From: Oscillatoriales cyanobacterium SM2_2_1
Lineage (GTDB): Bacteria; Cyanobacteriota; Cyanobacteriia; Pseudanabaenales; Pseudanabaenaceae
Assembly: GCA_012031145.1 (NCBI GenBank)
Contig: JAAUUH010000018.1
Span: 1 to 38,595 of the forward strand
DNA: 38,595 nucleotides
Direction: 5' to 3'
Under the pieces are notes generated by a model. That model was not told where the DNA came from. It made no database searches and saw nothing but the letters and a program-made list of their open reading frames with translations. Numbering within the stretch: position 1 is the stretch's first letter; every line of letters begins with the position of its first letter. A program made the translations under genes and the position numbers. Below, one piece after another: positions 1 to 7,712 of the stretch.

Positions 1-53
1 CACGCGATGCTCATTTTCAAGAAGTGGAGAGTCTAAAAACAGCAGCGTGGTGA
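1..53 (+). CDS. C-terminal end of a probable PIN-domain toxin (partial)
   Basis: In frame 3 the first bases encode RDAHFQEVESLKTAAW followed by TGA at 51-53. This resembles the C-terminal end of VapC-type PIN ribonucleases, where a conserved Asp precedes a short HF..VEGL-like tail. It lies 11 bp before an attC site, as expected for the last gene of a cassette, and most cassettes here carry a toxin-antitoxin pair. The rest of the gene is outside the window. Too little is present to be certain of the family. Confidence 0.4.
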   Translation, partial: RDAHFQEVESLKTAAW

Positions 54-64
54 GTAAAGCCGCC

Positions 65-152
65 GCATAACAACCCGGTCGGAGCGGACTGCCGAAAATC
101 CTTGGTGTGGATGCAGAGGTTTGCTAGCAGCCGCTCAACCGGAACGTTATGC
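65..152 (+). other. attC recombination site 1
   Basis: The 88-bp site starts with R'' GCATAAC (65-71) and ends with R' GTTATGC (146-152), which are exact reverse complements. The inner arms GGAGCGGACTG and CAGCCGCTCA are also complementary, with the mismatches and spacing usual for a folded attC. It ends the cassette whose 3' end is at the window start and precedes the LOG/HisRS/EgtD cassette. Confidence 0.85.
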
Positions 153-252
153 TGCTCAAGCTAACGGTGAGGTTTAATGGCAAAGCTCCAACGAACTTGG
201 CGATCATTTAGTTTTGTAACGAATACTACGATTTTTCCTACGGGGGTTCCCA

Positions 253-999
253 ATGCTAATTGAGATCCTCGGAAGGGAGAACTATGCGTCACAAGTCGCA
301 TCCTTCATGCAGTCGCATGGTATTCACAAGGTCATCGGCTTCTCTGGTGGTGCTGACGATAGATTGCAAGGAGTCCCGGAAGATGACGACTTGCAGTTAA
401 AGTACATAGCCTTTCGCAATACATTTCATGAACGATTGATATCCGACGCACTCAAGCTATTGCGCGGATATAGGGTTGCCATCTTAACGGGAGGTACGGA
501 AGGTGGTATTCCAGAATTAGCAACCCGAAAAGCAAAGGAATATGGGTTCAAAACCATTGGCGTATTTCCGCGTAAAGGGAAGAAATACGCTTTAGGGTCA
601 TCTCAATTAGATTTGTCGATTTGCGTAGATCCCATGATCGGGGAAGCCAGATGGGGGGATGAAGGTGCTACTTGGACATCTCTCATTGACGGAATGATTG
701 TGATTGGTGGCAGCGCAGGGACGTTAACAGAGTGTGCTCACATCCAAAAAATCAATGAATCGCTAATTAAAAACAATGAAATGCCCAAATATATTGTTGC
801 TATCTACGGGACGGGTGGCACAGCAGAACAACTTCCACATCTGTGGGCTAAACCCCATGTGAGAAATGTATGTATGCCAATGAATCGTATATATACAGGT
901 CGAGAAGCATCCCAGTTTCTCATCGAAAAACTGGCTTTAGATGACTACTTTGATCCAAGAATTCAACCAATACAGCAAAGCAATGGAGAATCGAACTAA
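253..999 (+). CDS. LOG-like (TIGR00725-type) nucleotide-binding Rossmann protein
   Basis: This 248-residue protein has the fold signature of the LOG/lysine decarboxylase-like family: GGTEGGIPE at residues 80-88 and GGSAGTLTE at 152-160, the latter corresponding to the family's PGGxGTxxE motif that binds phosphoribosyl or nucleotide ligands. Members of the family with known function are phosphoribohydrolases acting on nucleoside 5'-monophosphates, but the TIGR00725-like branch is not well characterised, so the substrate is unknown. The ATG at 253 follows a G-rich stretch. The stop codon overlaps the ATG of the histidyl-tRNA synthetase gene by one base (TAATG), so the two are probably translationally coupled. 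It is the first gene of a four-gene operon carried on an integron cassette. Confidence 0.7.
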   Translation: MLIEILGRENYASQVASFMQSHGIHKVIGFSGGADDRLQGVPEDDDLQLKYIAFRNTFHERLISDALKLLRGYRVAILTGGTEGGIPELATRKAKEYGFKTIGVFPRKGKKYALGSSQLDLSICVDPMIGEARWGDEGATWTSLIDGMIVIGGSAGTLTECAHIQKINESLIKNNEMPKYIVAIYGTGGTAEQLPHLWAKPHVRNVCMPMNRIYTGREASQFLIEKLALDDYFDPRIQPIQQSNGESN

Positions 1000-2333
1000 T
1001 GGCTATTTCTGGATTTCCTGAATTTTTGCCTGGAGAACAGATCACATTCAATCAAGTGATTGATGTCATCAAGAAAGGATTTGAACGGGCTGGTGCTGTA
1101 CCTATCGAAACACCAGCAGTTGAGCGCATTGAAACCTTATCGACTGCAAAAGGCAACATTAGCAAGGAAGTGTATGGATTACGCAGACTAAAAGCCGAAG
1201 AAGGAGATGATGCTACAGATTTAGCCCTTCACTTTGATCTCACTGTTCCCCTTGCTCGGTACGTGGCAGAACACGCTAATGATCTTGCCTTTCCATTTCG
1301 ACGCTATCAAATTCAACCTGTGTGGCGTGGTGAACGCGCTCAAGCAGGTCGCTACAGACAGTTTTATCAATGTGATATTGATGTTATTGGGGAAGAGGAA
1401 CTATCCCTGTTAAACGATGCCGAAATGCCCTTCATTATCTACCAGATATTTAAGGAGTTGAACATTGGACATTTTCAAATCAGGATCAACAATAGAAAGA
1501 TCTTACAAGGTTTTCTAACTCATGTTGGTGTTGATGAAACAGAGGTGTCAAGCGTTATTGGTATTGTTGATGCTTTGGAGAAAGTTGGAGTTGCCCAAGT
1601 CACCGAGGATTTAACCAAAGCTGACTTGAATGCTACTGCTATCGAGTCCATCCTAGAGTTCTTCTCAAAGAAAGCCTCTAGCGATGAATTGATAGACTAC
1701 CTCAAATCCTTGAATATTGAAGGAGAATTTGAAACTGGTTTGAACGAACTCATCACAGTCCTTGAAGGTATTGGTAACTTGGGAGTTCCAAGTGACTACT
1801 ACGGTATCGATTTGTCAATGGTGCGTGGTTTAGATTACTACACTGGCACAATATACGAGACACGGCTCACGGGTCACGCGGGCATTGGCAGTATATGTAG
1901 TGGTGGCAGATATGACAATCTGGCTGCTAATTTCGCTAGTAAGAAATATCCAGGTGTAGGTATCTCAATTGGTTTAACGAGGCTGCTACCCAAACTTTTT
2001 GAACTTGGAATTATTCAACCATCAAAACCAACTGTTGCGTCAGTTCTAGTCATGGCTCTCGAAAAGGATAGACAGCAAGATTATCTCAGAATTGGCGGAC
2101 TTCTGCGAAATGCTGGCATCAATACCGAGGTGTACCTAGAAGACAAAAAGCTCGCCGCACAAATGAAATATGCCAACAAGAAAGGTATTCCGTTTGTTGT
2201 AATTATTGGGCAAGAAGAGTTTGAAAACAAAACAGTTTTAATCCGAAATATGGTAGATGGGGAGCAACAAAGTGTTCAAATCGAACATCTGGTTTCCACT
2301 CTAGAAGCATTGCTGAGAAATAGTCATGAATAA
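999..2333 (+). CDS. hisS: Histidyl-tRNA synthetase (second-type HisRS in a cassette)
   Basis: This is a class II aminoacyl-tRNA synthetase of 444 residues, the normal HisRS length. Motif 2 is at about 107-131 (WRGERAQAGRYRQFYQCD), the HisA histidine-binding motif RGLDYYTGT at 276-284, HisB-like SGGRYDN at 301-307, and motif 3 GISIGLTRL at 321-329. A C-terminal anticodon-binding domain follows (about 345-435), so it is not the shortened HisZ paralogue. The N-terminus GFPEFLPGEQ is unlike the usual IQAIRGTRDILP form of housekeeping bacterial HisRS, so this looks like a transferred extra copy. GGAGA at about 984-988 serves the ATG. It overlaps both neighbours in the operon. It may charge tRNA-His for a pathway, or give resistance to an inhibitor of the native enzyme; the sequence does not decide. 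Confidence 0.85.
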   Translation: MAISGFPEFLPGEQITFNQVIDVIKKGFERAGAVPIETPAVERIETLSTAKGNISKEVYGLRRLKAEEGDDATDLALHFDLTVPLARYVAEHANDLAFPFRRYQIQPVWRGERAQAGRYRQFYQCDIDVIGEEELSLLNDAEMPFIIYQIFKELNIGHFQIRINNRKILQGFLTHVGVDETEVSSVIGIVDALEKVGVAQVTEDLTKADLNATAIESILEFFSKKASSDELIDYLKSLNIEGEFETGLNELITVLEGIGNLGVPSDYYGIDLSMVRGLDYYTGTIYETRLTGHAGIGSICSGGRYDNLAANFASKKYPGVGISIGLTRLLPKLFELGIIQPSKPTVASVLVMALEKDRQQDYLRIGGLLRNAGINTEVYLEDKKLAAQMKYANKKGIPFVVIIGQEEFENKTVLIRNMVDGEQQSVQIEHLVSTLEALLRNSHE

Positions 2334-3288
2334 CTTTAGCTTTTATGACTTGCAACCCAAGATCAGTAATTTTCGAGATGAAGTCTTAGCAGGCTTAAGC
2401 AAGCAACGAAAATCAATCCCGCCAAAATTTTTCTATGATGACTATGGCTCTAAGATTTTTGATCAAATCTGTGAGTTAGAAGAGTACTACCCGACACGAA
2501 CTGAATTTAGCATCTTGCAACAGCATTGCTCAGATATTGCTGATCAAATTGGAGAAAACTCTCTCATCATTGAGTACGGCAGTGGTAGTAGTCAAAAAAT
2601 TTGCCTCCTTCTGGATTCACTGAAGAAACCTTTGGCTTATATGCCAATTGATATTTCAAGAGAGCATATGCTATCCGCATCCAAGACGATTGCAGATAAG
2701 TATCCAGATCTAGAAGTACTAGCAGTTTGTGCTGACTATACGACAGAAATGCTACTTCCTGATTATGATTACTCCTCTCTTAACAAGAAAGTTATCTTCT
2801 TCCCTGGCACTACCATAGGCAACTTAGAACCAGAGCAAGCAGTAAAACTTTTGAAGAGATCGGCAGCGATTGTAGGTTCAGGCGGAGGAATGCTAATTGG
2901 GTTTGACATGAAAAAAGATCCGCAAATCCTTCATGCAGCTTATAACGATTCAAAGGGTGTAACTGCTGCATTTAATATGAATCTTCTAACTCGTATAAAT
3001 AGAGAGTTAGAAGCTAATTTTGATACAAGCACATTTTCCCATTACTCTTTTTTCAATCTTTCCAAAAGTAGAATTGAAATGCATTTGGTCAGCTTAGTGG
3101 AGCAAACTGTAACTATTTCAGATCGACCATTTAGATTTTCAGAAGGAGAAAGTATTCACACTGAGAATTCATATAAATTTAGTCTACAAGAGATTAAAGA
3201 TTTGTCAGAGAGAACTGGGTTCAAGCTAAGTAAGTTCTGGACTGATCCAGAAAATCACTTTTACCTCTGTTACTTGTTAGCAGACTAG
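2326..3288 (+). CDS. egtD: EgtD-like L-histidine N-alpha-methyltransferase
   Basis: At 320 residues it matches the length of mycobacterial EgtD, which trimethylates the alpha-amino group of histidine to hercynine with SAM. Recognisable blocks are PPKFFYDDYGSKIFD (32-46), EEYYPTRTE (52-60), the SAM site IIEYGSGSS (81-89), FPGTTIGN (159-166) and AAYNDSKGVTAAFN (204-217). Residues known to bind histidine in the M. smegmatis enzyme (Asn166, Tyr206, Met252, Glu282, Ser284) have counterparts here at N166, Y206, M252, E280 and S282, so histidine is the likely substrate. Its start lies 8 bp inside the HisRS gene. No egtB or egtE homologue is nearby, so ergothioneine is not necessarily the product. 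Confidence 0.85.
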   Translation: MNNFSFYDLQPKISNFRDEVLAGLSKQRKSIPPKFFYDDYGSKIFDQICELEEYYPTRTEFSILQQHCSDIADQIGENSLIIEYGSGSSQKICLLLDSLKKPLAYMPIDISREHMLSASKTIADKYPDLEVLAVCADYTTEMLLPDYDYSSLNKKVIFFPGTTIGNLEPEQAVKLLKRSAAIVGSGGGMLIGFDMKKDPQILHAAYNDSKGVTAAFNMNLLTRINRELEANFDTSTFSHYSFFNLSKSRIEMHLVSLVEQTVTISDRPFRFSEGESIHTENSYKFSLQEIKDLSERTGFKLSKFWTDPENHFYLCYLLAD

Positions 3289-3298
3289 AGGTTAATCA

Positions 3299-3921
3299 AT
3301 GGAAGAGAGACAAGTTATGCATATAGTTCGGGCAAACACCTTGCAAGATCTAGATGAAGCATTCTCATGTGGATTAATCAAACTCTATCAGGATATCTTT
3401 GCAGATCAGCCCTATGAAGAATATTTCAGTAATGATGATGTTATTTCAATGTTTTATTCTTATTTGAGAGTGAAGTCAAGAACTCGCTTTTTTTCTTTGC
3501 TTACTTAGAGCGAGAAATCATTGCTTTTTGCATGGCTGTTCCGCTGAATGAGAATTCGCTTGATTTTGAAATAATTGATTTCAATAAAAATATTTCTCAC
3601 AATTGCTATGAGTATTTCAAAAGAACTTTCGATTCGACTCCTGAGAATACCTGGTATTTAGATGATTTAGGCGTTAGGAAAGATAAACGGAGGAGAGGGG
3701 TAGCAAAACGCTTACTCAAAACTTGCCTAACTAAACTAAATTCTAAAAATGTGTTCTTGCGCACATCGGATAGTAATAATCAAGCGCAACTGCTGTATCA
3801 AAACTTGGGTTTTCGTCATATAGACGGACTATATACACAAGTTTCTCATAAACGTTTGGACGGTTCAGTTAGAGAAGATCGGCGAATCATAATGCTGAGA
3901 CAGGCAGAGCCGATCGAGTAG
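3299..3921 (+). pseudogene. GNAT acetyltransferase, frameshifted in a T7 run
   Basis: The last gene of the HisRS/EgtD operon starts 10 bp after egtD behind AGAGGT. It reads in one frame to about 3494, then the homology continues in another frame to 3921. Inserting one T into the T7 run at 3488-3494 joins the parts as RTRFFFAYLEREIIAFCM, a normal GNAT strand, giving about 207 residues. The C-terminal half carries the acetyl-CoA loop VRKDKRRRGVAKRLL and the NNQAQLLYQNLGF motif. The break could be real decay, transcriptional slippage or a sequencing error, since other frameshifts in this window are also one base short in homopolymers. The substrate is unknown; the context suggests an acylation in a histidine-linked pathway. 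Confidence 0.7.
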
Positions 3922-3937
3922 GCTTTACATTAAAGTT

Positions 3938-5510
3938 GTAACTACTCAGCTTAAAAGATAGTAATGATTTGTGTAAACGCCCAAAAGTAGCGGTAAGGTT
4001 CATACCACTTATCGCAATGGTGAGGCAATTCCATTGAGTGAGTCCAACCGCAAGAAATTCGTAATTAGTCGGGACGAAATCAGAGCGGTCTACGCCCAGG
4101 GCGAAGATGCGGTACTTAGGTTGGTGGAAGGACTTCTAGAGCGAATTGCGGTACTCGAAGAGCGAGTCGAAGCGTTGGAGAATCAAATCAGCAAGAATAG
4201 TCGCAATAGCAGCAAAGCGCCATCGAGTGACGGCTTAAAGCCGAGACCGAAAAGCCAACGGCGCAAAAGTGAGCGTTTGAGTGGCGGACAACCAGAGCAT
4301 CCCGGAAAGACATTGGAGTGGTCAGCAGACGTACATCAAGTGGAGCAGCACTGCGTTGATGCTTGTGCAGTGTGTGGTCAATCCTTGAGTCAAGTCGAAG
4401 TCGAGGACTGGGATCTGCGGCAAGTGCGAGATATTGCACCGATTCAGGTGACGGTGACAGAGCATCAAGCCGAGGTCAAGTGTTGTCCGCACTGTCAAAC
4501 ATTGAATCGGGGAGAATTTCCACCTAACGTGAACAGTGTCGTGCAATATGGGGCAAGTTTGAAAGGATTGATGGTGTACTTGCTCGATTACCAGTTGTTG
4601 CCCTCGGCACGGGTGAAAGAATTGTTGTCGGATGTATTTGGGTGTGAGATATCAGAAGCCACTGTTTACAACACTCGAGAACGCTGTTTTAAGGAACTGG
4701 CGAGTGTCGAAGCTGCAATCACCGGGCAGATTCAACACGCTCAAATCCTGCACTGTGATGAGACTGGAATGCGAGTCAAAGGCAAGCTCTGGTGGTTGCA
4801 TGTTGCGAGTACCGATGGCTTGACCGTTTACTTTGTCCACACGAAGCGGGGCACAGACGCGATGGACGCAATGGAAATTCTGCCTAACTATGACGGCATC
4901 AGTGTGCATGACGGCTTAAAGAGCTATGCCCAATATGCCTGTGGTCATGCTTTGTGTAATGCCCATCATCTGCGCGAACTCGCATTTCTTTTAGAGCGCT
5001 ACCAGCAGATTTGGGCGGAAGAGATGGGCATCTTATTGCGCGATCTCAAACACCAAGTAGACCAAGCTAAAGCACAGGGGCAGACCGCACTCGATGCCGA
5101 CCTCATGCAATGGTTCGAGCATCGCTATCAGACATTGATTACAGCGGGGCTGGCTGCCAATCACGTTCCCGACCCACCCCCGGATGCGGTGAAATCTCGG
5201 GGTCGTCCCAAACAATCTCCCGCTAAAAACTTACTTGACCGTTTACAGCACCAATCCCTAGTGTTGGCGTTTATGTATGACTTTCGGGTGCCGTTTGATA
5301 ACAATCAGGCGGAACGTGACTTACGTATGATGAAGCTCAAGCAGAAGATTTCAGGCGGATTTCGCTCGGCAGAGGGAGCACAGATGTTTGGTCGGATTCG
5401 CGGCTATATTTCTACCCTTAAGAAGCAAGGACTCAATGTTTTGGATGCACTCAAGCAAGTCTTCTTGGGCAATCCAACTCTGCCAACTTTGCTTCAACCT
5501 GAGTAGTTAC
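3938..5510 (+). mobile_element. IS66-family insertion sequence with 8-bp target duplication
   Basis: A 1573-bp element with perfect 12-bp terminal inverted repeats GTAACTACTCAG (3938-3949) and CTGAGTAGTTAC (5499-5510); weaker matches extend several bases further in. It is flanked by the direct repeat TTAAAGTT at 3930-3937 and 5511-5518, the 8-bp target duplication expected for IS66. It carries only tnpC and no tnpA or tnpB, as in several IS66 subgroups. The intact duplication and transposase suggest a recent insertion. Removing it rejoins the sequence between the GNAT gene and the toxin-antitoxin pair. Confidence 0.92.
4034..5506 (+). CDS. tnpC: IS66-family transposase (TnpC)
   Basis: This 490-residue protein has the full IS66 TnpC layout. 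An N-terminal leucine-zipper segment (LLERIAVLEERVEALENQ, about 34-51) is followed by the N-rich linker SKNSRNSSKAPSSD. Next come zinc-finger cysteines (CAVCGQSL and CCPHCQ), then the DDE catalytic domain with CDETGMR, HDGLKSY and NNQAERDLRMMK supplying the three acidic residues. The chosen start is TTG at 4034; the ATG at 4017 in another frame runs into a stop after a few codons. The TAG stop lies inside the right inverted repeat. The gene appears intact. Confidence 0.93.
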   Translation: MSESNRKKFVISRDEIRAVYAQGEDAVLRLVEGLLERIAVLEERVEALENQISKNSRNSSKAPSSDGLKPRPKSQRRKSERLSGGQPEHPGKTLEWSADVHQVEQHCVDACAVCGQSLSQVEVEDWDLRQVRDIAPIQVTVTEHQAEVKCCPHCQTLNRGEFPPNVNSVVQYGASLKGLMVYLLDYQLLPSARVKELLSDVFGCEISEATVYNTRERCFKELASVEAAITGQIQHAQILHCDETGMRVKGKLWWLHVASTDGLTVYFVHTKRGTDAMDAMEILPNYDGISVHDGLKSYAQYACGHALCNAHHLRELAFLLERYQQIWAEEMGILLRDLKHQVDQAKAQGQTALDADLMQWFEHRYQTLITAGLAANHVPDPPPDAVKSRGRPKQSPAKNLLDRLQHQSLVLAFMYDFRVPFDNNQAERDLRMMKLKQKISGGFRSAEGAQMFGRIRGYISTLKKQGLNVLDALKQVFLGNPTLPTLLQPE

Positions 5511-5573
5511 TTAAAGTTTGGGTTAAAATTATAGTTGCCACCCGTAAGGTTTCCTTACATATGGAGTCTTTCT

Positions 5574-5816
5574 ATGCCCCAAGCCTTAAAAGCAGTTTAC
5601 CGTAGTGGTATATTTGTTCTTAAAACAGCCTGTAATTTGCCTGAAGGCATTGAGGTTGAGCTTTTTGTGCAATCAGCCCAAGTTGCTCCACCCAGGATTA
5701 CTGATATTGCTGCTAGACAGAATTTCCTAAAGCTACTTGTTGAGCGAATGCAACAAAACCCGATTCCCTCTAATGCTCCTCGTTTTACACGGGACATGTT
5801 GCATGAACGCCGTTGA
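5574..5816 (+). CDS. Antitoxin of a PIN toxin pair (AF2212/DUF104-like)
   Basis: An 80-residue protein starting at ATG 5574 behind GGAG; a longer reading from 5535 has no ribosome-binding site. The first half (YRSGIFVLKTACNLPEGIEVELFV) resembles the small AF2212-like/DUF104 beta-strand DNA-binding antitoxins, and the tail is charged and variable, as expected for a toxin-binding segment. Its end overlaps the start of the PIN toxin by 14 bp, the usual arrangement of such modules. It would bind and neutralise the toxin and repress their common promoter. Confidence 0.7.
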   Translation: MPQALKAVYRSGIFVLKTACNLPEGIEVELFVQSAQVAPPRITDIAARQNFLKLLVERMQQNPIPSNAPRFTRDMLHERR

Positions 5817-6210
5817 CACGAATATCCTGATTTATGTTAATGATCCTCGTGATCCCGCCAAACAGGCAATAGCAGCTTCTTTAGTATCTTCGTTGACAGA
5901 CGGAGTTTTAATCTGGCAGGTTGCGTGTGAGTACTTGGCAGCAAGTCGTAAGCTAGAGCCATTGGGGTATAACAGAGTGCAAGCTTATCAATACGTCCGA
6001 GACTTGCAGCAGGTCTGGTACACAGTTTTACCAACTTGGGCTGTTATTGATCGTTCTGAGGACTTGATGAGCCGTTTTAGTCTGTCTCACTGGGATTCGA
6101 TGGTGGTTGCTGCTTGCTTAGAAGCAAACGTCGAAACTCTCTACACAGAGGACTTTGGCTATTCAGATGTTGATGGGCTAAAAATTGTCAATCCTTTCAA
6201 AAGTCCCTAA
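5803..6210 (+). CDS. PIN-domain ribonuclease toxin (VapC-like)
   Basis: The 135-residue protein starts at ATG 5803, inside the end of the antitoxin gene. It begins MNAVDTNILIYV with the first catalytic Asp at residue 5, followed by an acidic residue in ACEYLAA, an Asp in HWDSMVVAACLEA and the last in YTEDFGY. These are the four conserved acidic positions of metal-dependent PIN ribonucleases. The expected activity is cleavage of RNA, often tRNA, when the antitoxin is degraded. The gene ends 10 bp before attC site 2, so the pair closes its cassette. Confidence 0.85.
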   Translation: MNAVDTNILIYVNDPRDPAKQAIAASLVSSLTDGVLIWQVACEYLAASRKLEPLGYNRVQAYQYVRDLQQVWYTVLPTWAVIDRSEDLMSRFSLSHWDSMVVAACLEANVETLYTEDFGYSDVDGLKIVNPFKSP

Positions 6211-6220
6211 ACCCGCCGCC

Positions 6221-6306
6221 GCATAACAACGCGCTGGAGCGGACGGTCGGGAGATCTCGGTTGTGAGGCAAAGGTCACTAGCCGCCGCTCAGCTAAGCCG
6301 TTAGGC
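6221..6306 (+). other. attC recombination site 2
   Basis: An 86-bp site with R'' GCATAAC (6221-6227) and R' GTTAGGC (6300-6306). The inner arms GGAGCGGACGG and CCGCCGCTCA are complementary. It separates the HisRS/EgtD/toxin cassette from the membrane-protein and DUF433/DUF5615 cassette. Confidence 0.88.
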
Positions 6307-6368
6307 GGTCGCAATCGGGCTATGGCAGTAGCTTGAAATTCATCCGTTGGCGTTCAAGGTCAACTTGT

Positions 6369-6824
6369 ATGGATTCTCAAATTGTTGCGGCTCTGATCAC
6401 AGGAACATTCGGACTTATAACTGGCATTGCCGTTTCAAAGGCGGATTCCATTCAACTTAGTTTTTTTGGAAAAAGTCGTAAACTAAAACAGCATTGGCAC
6501 GGCTTCACTCAGCGAATTGAGATCGAGAGTGGAGTTTGTCACCTTACACGTCAACATAAATGTACAATGACACTCAAACAGAGAGGACGTAGAATCAGTG
6601 GTGATGTGCGAACTGAGATGGAAGACTCACAGGGGCAGGTGAAAATATTTGAGTATTCAATTAGAAATGGAGTCTTGGAAGGAGAGTACTTTTCTTGCCA
6701 GTTAGAATCTAAAGATGAGAAAGTCCACCGCATAAGGCACACTTTTTCTACCTTCATACATCAGGGAATCGATTACAAGGAGTCTTTACAGGTAATCGTG
6801 CATCAGCGGAGAGAATCACACTAG
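6369..6824 (+). CDS. Hypothetical protein with one N-terminal membrane helix
   Basis: I do not recognise the family. Starting at ATG 6369, the 151-residue product has a hydrophobic segment at about 4-24 (IVAALITGTFGLITGIAV) and then a polar domain rich in predicted beta strands: WHGFTQRIEIESG, TMTLKQRGRRISGDV and RNGVLEGEYFSCQ. The repeated pattern of W-G-F, T-L-Q and GxxxGxYx resembles the small lipocalin-like sensor domains of several membrane-anchored hypothetical proteins. A longer start at 6333 is possible but lacks a ribosome-binding site. It shares a cassette with a toxin-antitoxin pair on the opposite strand. Confidence 0.55.
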   Translation: MDSQIVAALITGTFGLITGIAVSKADSIQLSFFGKSRKLKQHWHGFTQRIEIESGVCHLTRQHKCTMTLKQRGRRISGDVRTEMEDSQGQVKIFEYSIRNGVLEGEYFSCQLESKDEKVHRIRHTFSTFIHQGIDYKESLQVIVHQRRESH

Positions 6825-6932
6825 GATTGTGCGACATGCAGAGTGACTGAATGATAATCGTAAAAGCTGCTAGGCATAGAGCGATTGATCGTGGCACAGC
6901 ATAACTTCTGAAGCAGTCCAACGCGGGATCGT

Positions 6933-7274
6933 TTATGAGTTGCTGCTGATTTCTACAATAATTTCGCCTTCTCGCAATTTTTCTAAAGCCTTGGGCAAAG
7001 TACTCGAAAGAAGCTGGCGTAAGTTTCGGTTCGTTACGTTGCCACAAGTCAGCCAAATAATTTGAGGTGGTATTCCTAATCGACAGACAAGATCAACAAA
7101 GTCGCTATCTTTTGTCATGATTATAGCGTCGGTGGCTCGTGCTGCTTCAAAAATCTCAATGTCTCTCGCATCCCGTAATCCGAGATCTTTCACAGCCGAA
7201 GCCTCTAAATCAAAATTACTGGACAGCCAACCTGCCAATGTTGGAGGTAGTTGAGCATCAACCCAAATATTCAT
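6933..7274 (-). CDS. DUF5615 PIN-like toxin
   Basis: A 113-residue protein beginning MNIWVDAQLPPTLAGWL, the start typical of the DUF5615 (Mut7-C-like) PIN-like family. Further family features are the Asp-rich strand IIMTKDSDFVDLV and the segment PQIIWLTCGNVTNRNLRQLL. These proteins are partners of DUF433 antitoxins and are thought to be RNases. The ATG overlaps the stop of the DUF433 gene by 4 bp on the same strand, so the two are coupled. The pair is transcribed against the direction of the array and must therefore have its own promoter, probably between 7495 and 7559. Confidence 0.85.
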   Translation of the reverse strand: MNIWVDAQLPPTLAGWLSSNFDLEASAVKDLGLRDARDIEIFEAARATDAIIMTKDSDFVDLVCRLGIPPQIIWLTCGNVTNRNLRQLLSSTLPKALEKLREGEIIVEISSNS

Positions 7275-7495
7275 GCAGTCAACCGGGGAAAATCAGTACG
7301 CCGTGCAGCAAACACTAGACAAGCCTGAATATCTGCAATTTCTAAGTCTGGAAAATCCTCTAAAATTTCAGAAGTGCTGACATTCTCAGCTAACATCTCT
7401 AAAATGTCACTCACCCGAATTCTCATTCCTCGGATACAAGGACGACCACCACACTGACCAGGTGTTTGGGTAATACGAGACAGTAAGCTATTCAT
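7271..7495 (-). CDS. DUF433 antitoxin
   Basis: The 74-residue protein starts at the ATG ending at 7495; a longer reading to 7567 would run into the attC site and is less likely. It has the DUF433 signature RITQTPGQCGGRPCIRGMRI followed by SDILEMLAENVSTSEIL and a short helix-turn-helix-like domain ending ADIQACLVFAARR. DUF433 proteins are small DNA-binding antitoxins paired with DUF5615 toxins. It is the upstream gene of the pair. Confidence 0.88.
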   Translation of the reverse strand: MNSLLSRITQTPGQCGGRPCIRGMRIRVSDILEMLAENVSTSEILEDFPDLEIADIQACLVFAARRTDFPRLTA

Positions 7496-7558
7496 TGAGC
7501 TGATTGCATACAAGTAGGACTCTTCTATGATACAAAAATATATGTGGTTGAGATCGCC

Positions 7559-7643
7559 GCATAACAAATCATTGGAGCCGCCGTATTTGGTTTATCAATG
7601 AGATCCGAAGGTGGTCGGCGGCGGCTCAACTCAATCGTTATGC
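7559..7643 (+). other. attC recombination site 3
   Basis: An 85-bp site with R'' GCATAAC (7559-7565) and R' GTTATGC (7637-7643), exact complements. The inner arms TTGGAGCCGCCG and CGGCGGCTCAA are almost fully complementary. It is the closest relative of the truncated half-site at 22331-22358. Confidence 0.88.
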
Positions 7644-7712
7644 CTAAAATCACAACCTCACCGACATCGCTTCAGCTAAACCCAGGAATTTTCTAGCTAT
7701 CCCTCTCGCTTC

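Noticed and set aside
999-2333. HisZ (ATP phosphoribosyltransferase regulatory subunit) instead of HisRS
   Set aside because: The protein keeps the HisRS catalytic Arg motif RGLDYYTGT and a full anticodon-binding domain, both missing or altered in HisZ.
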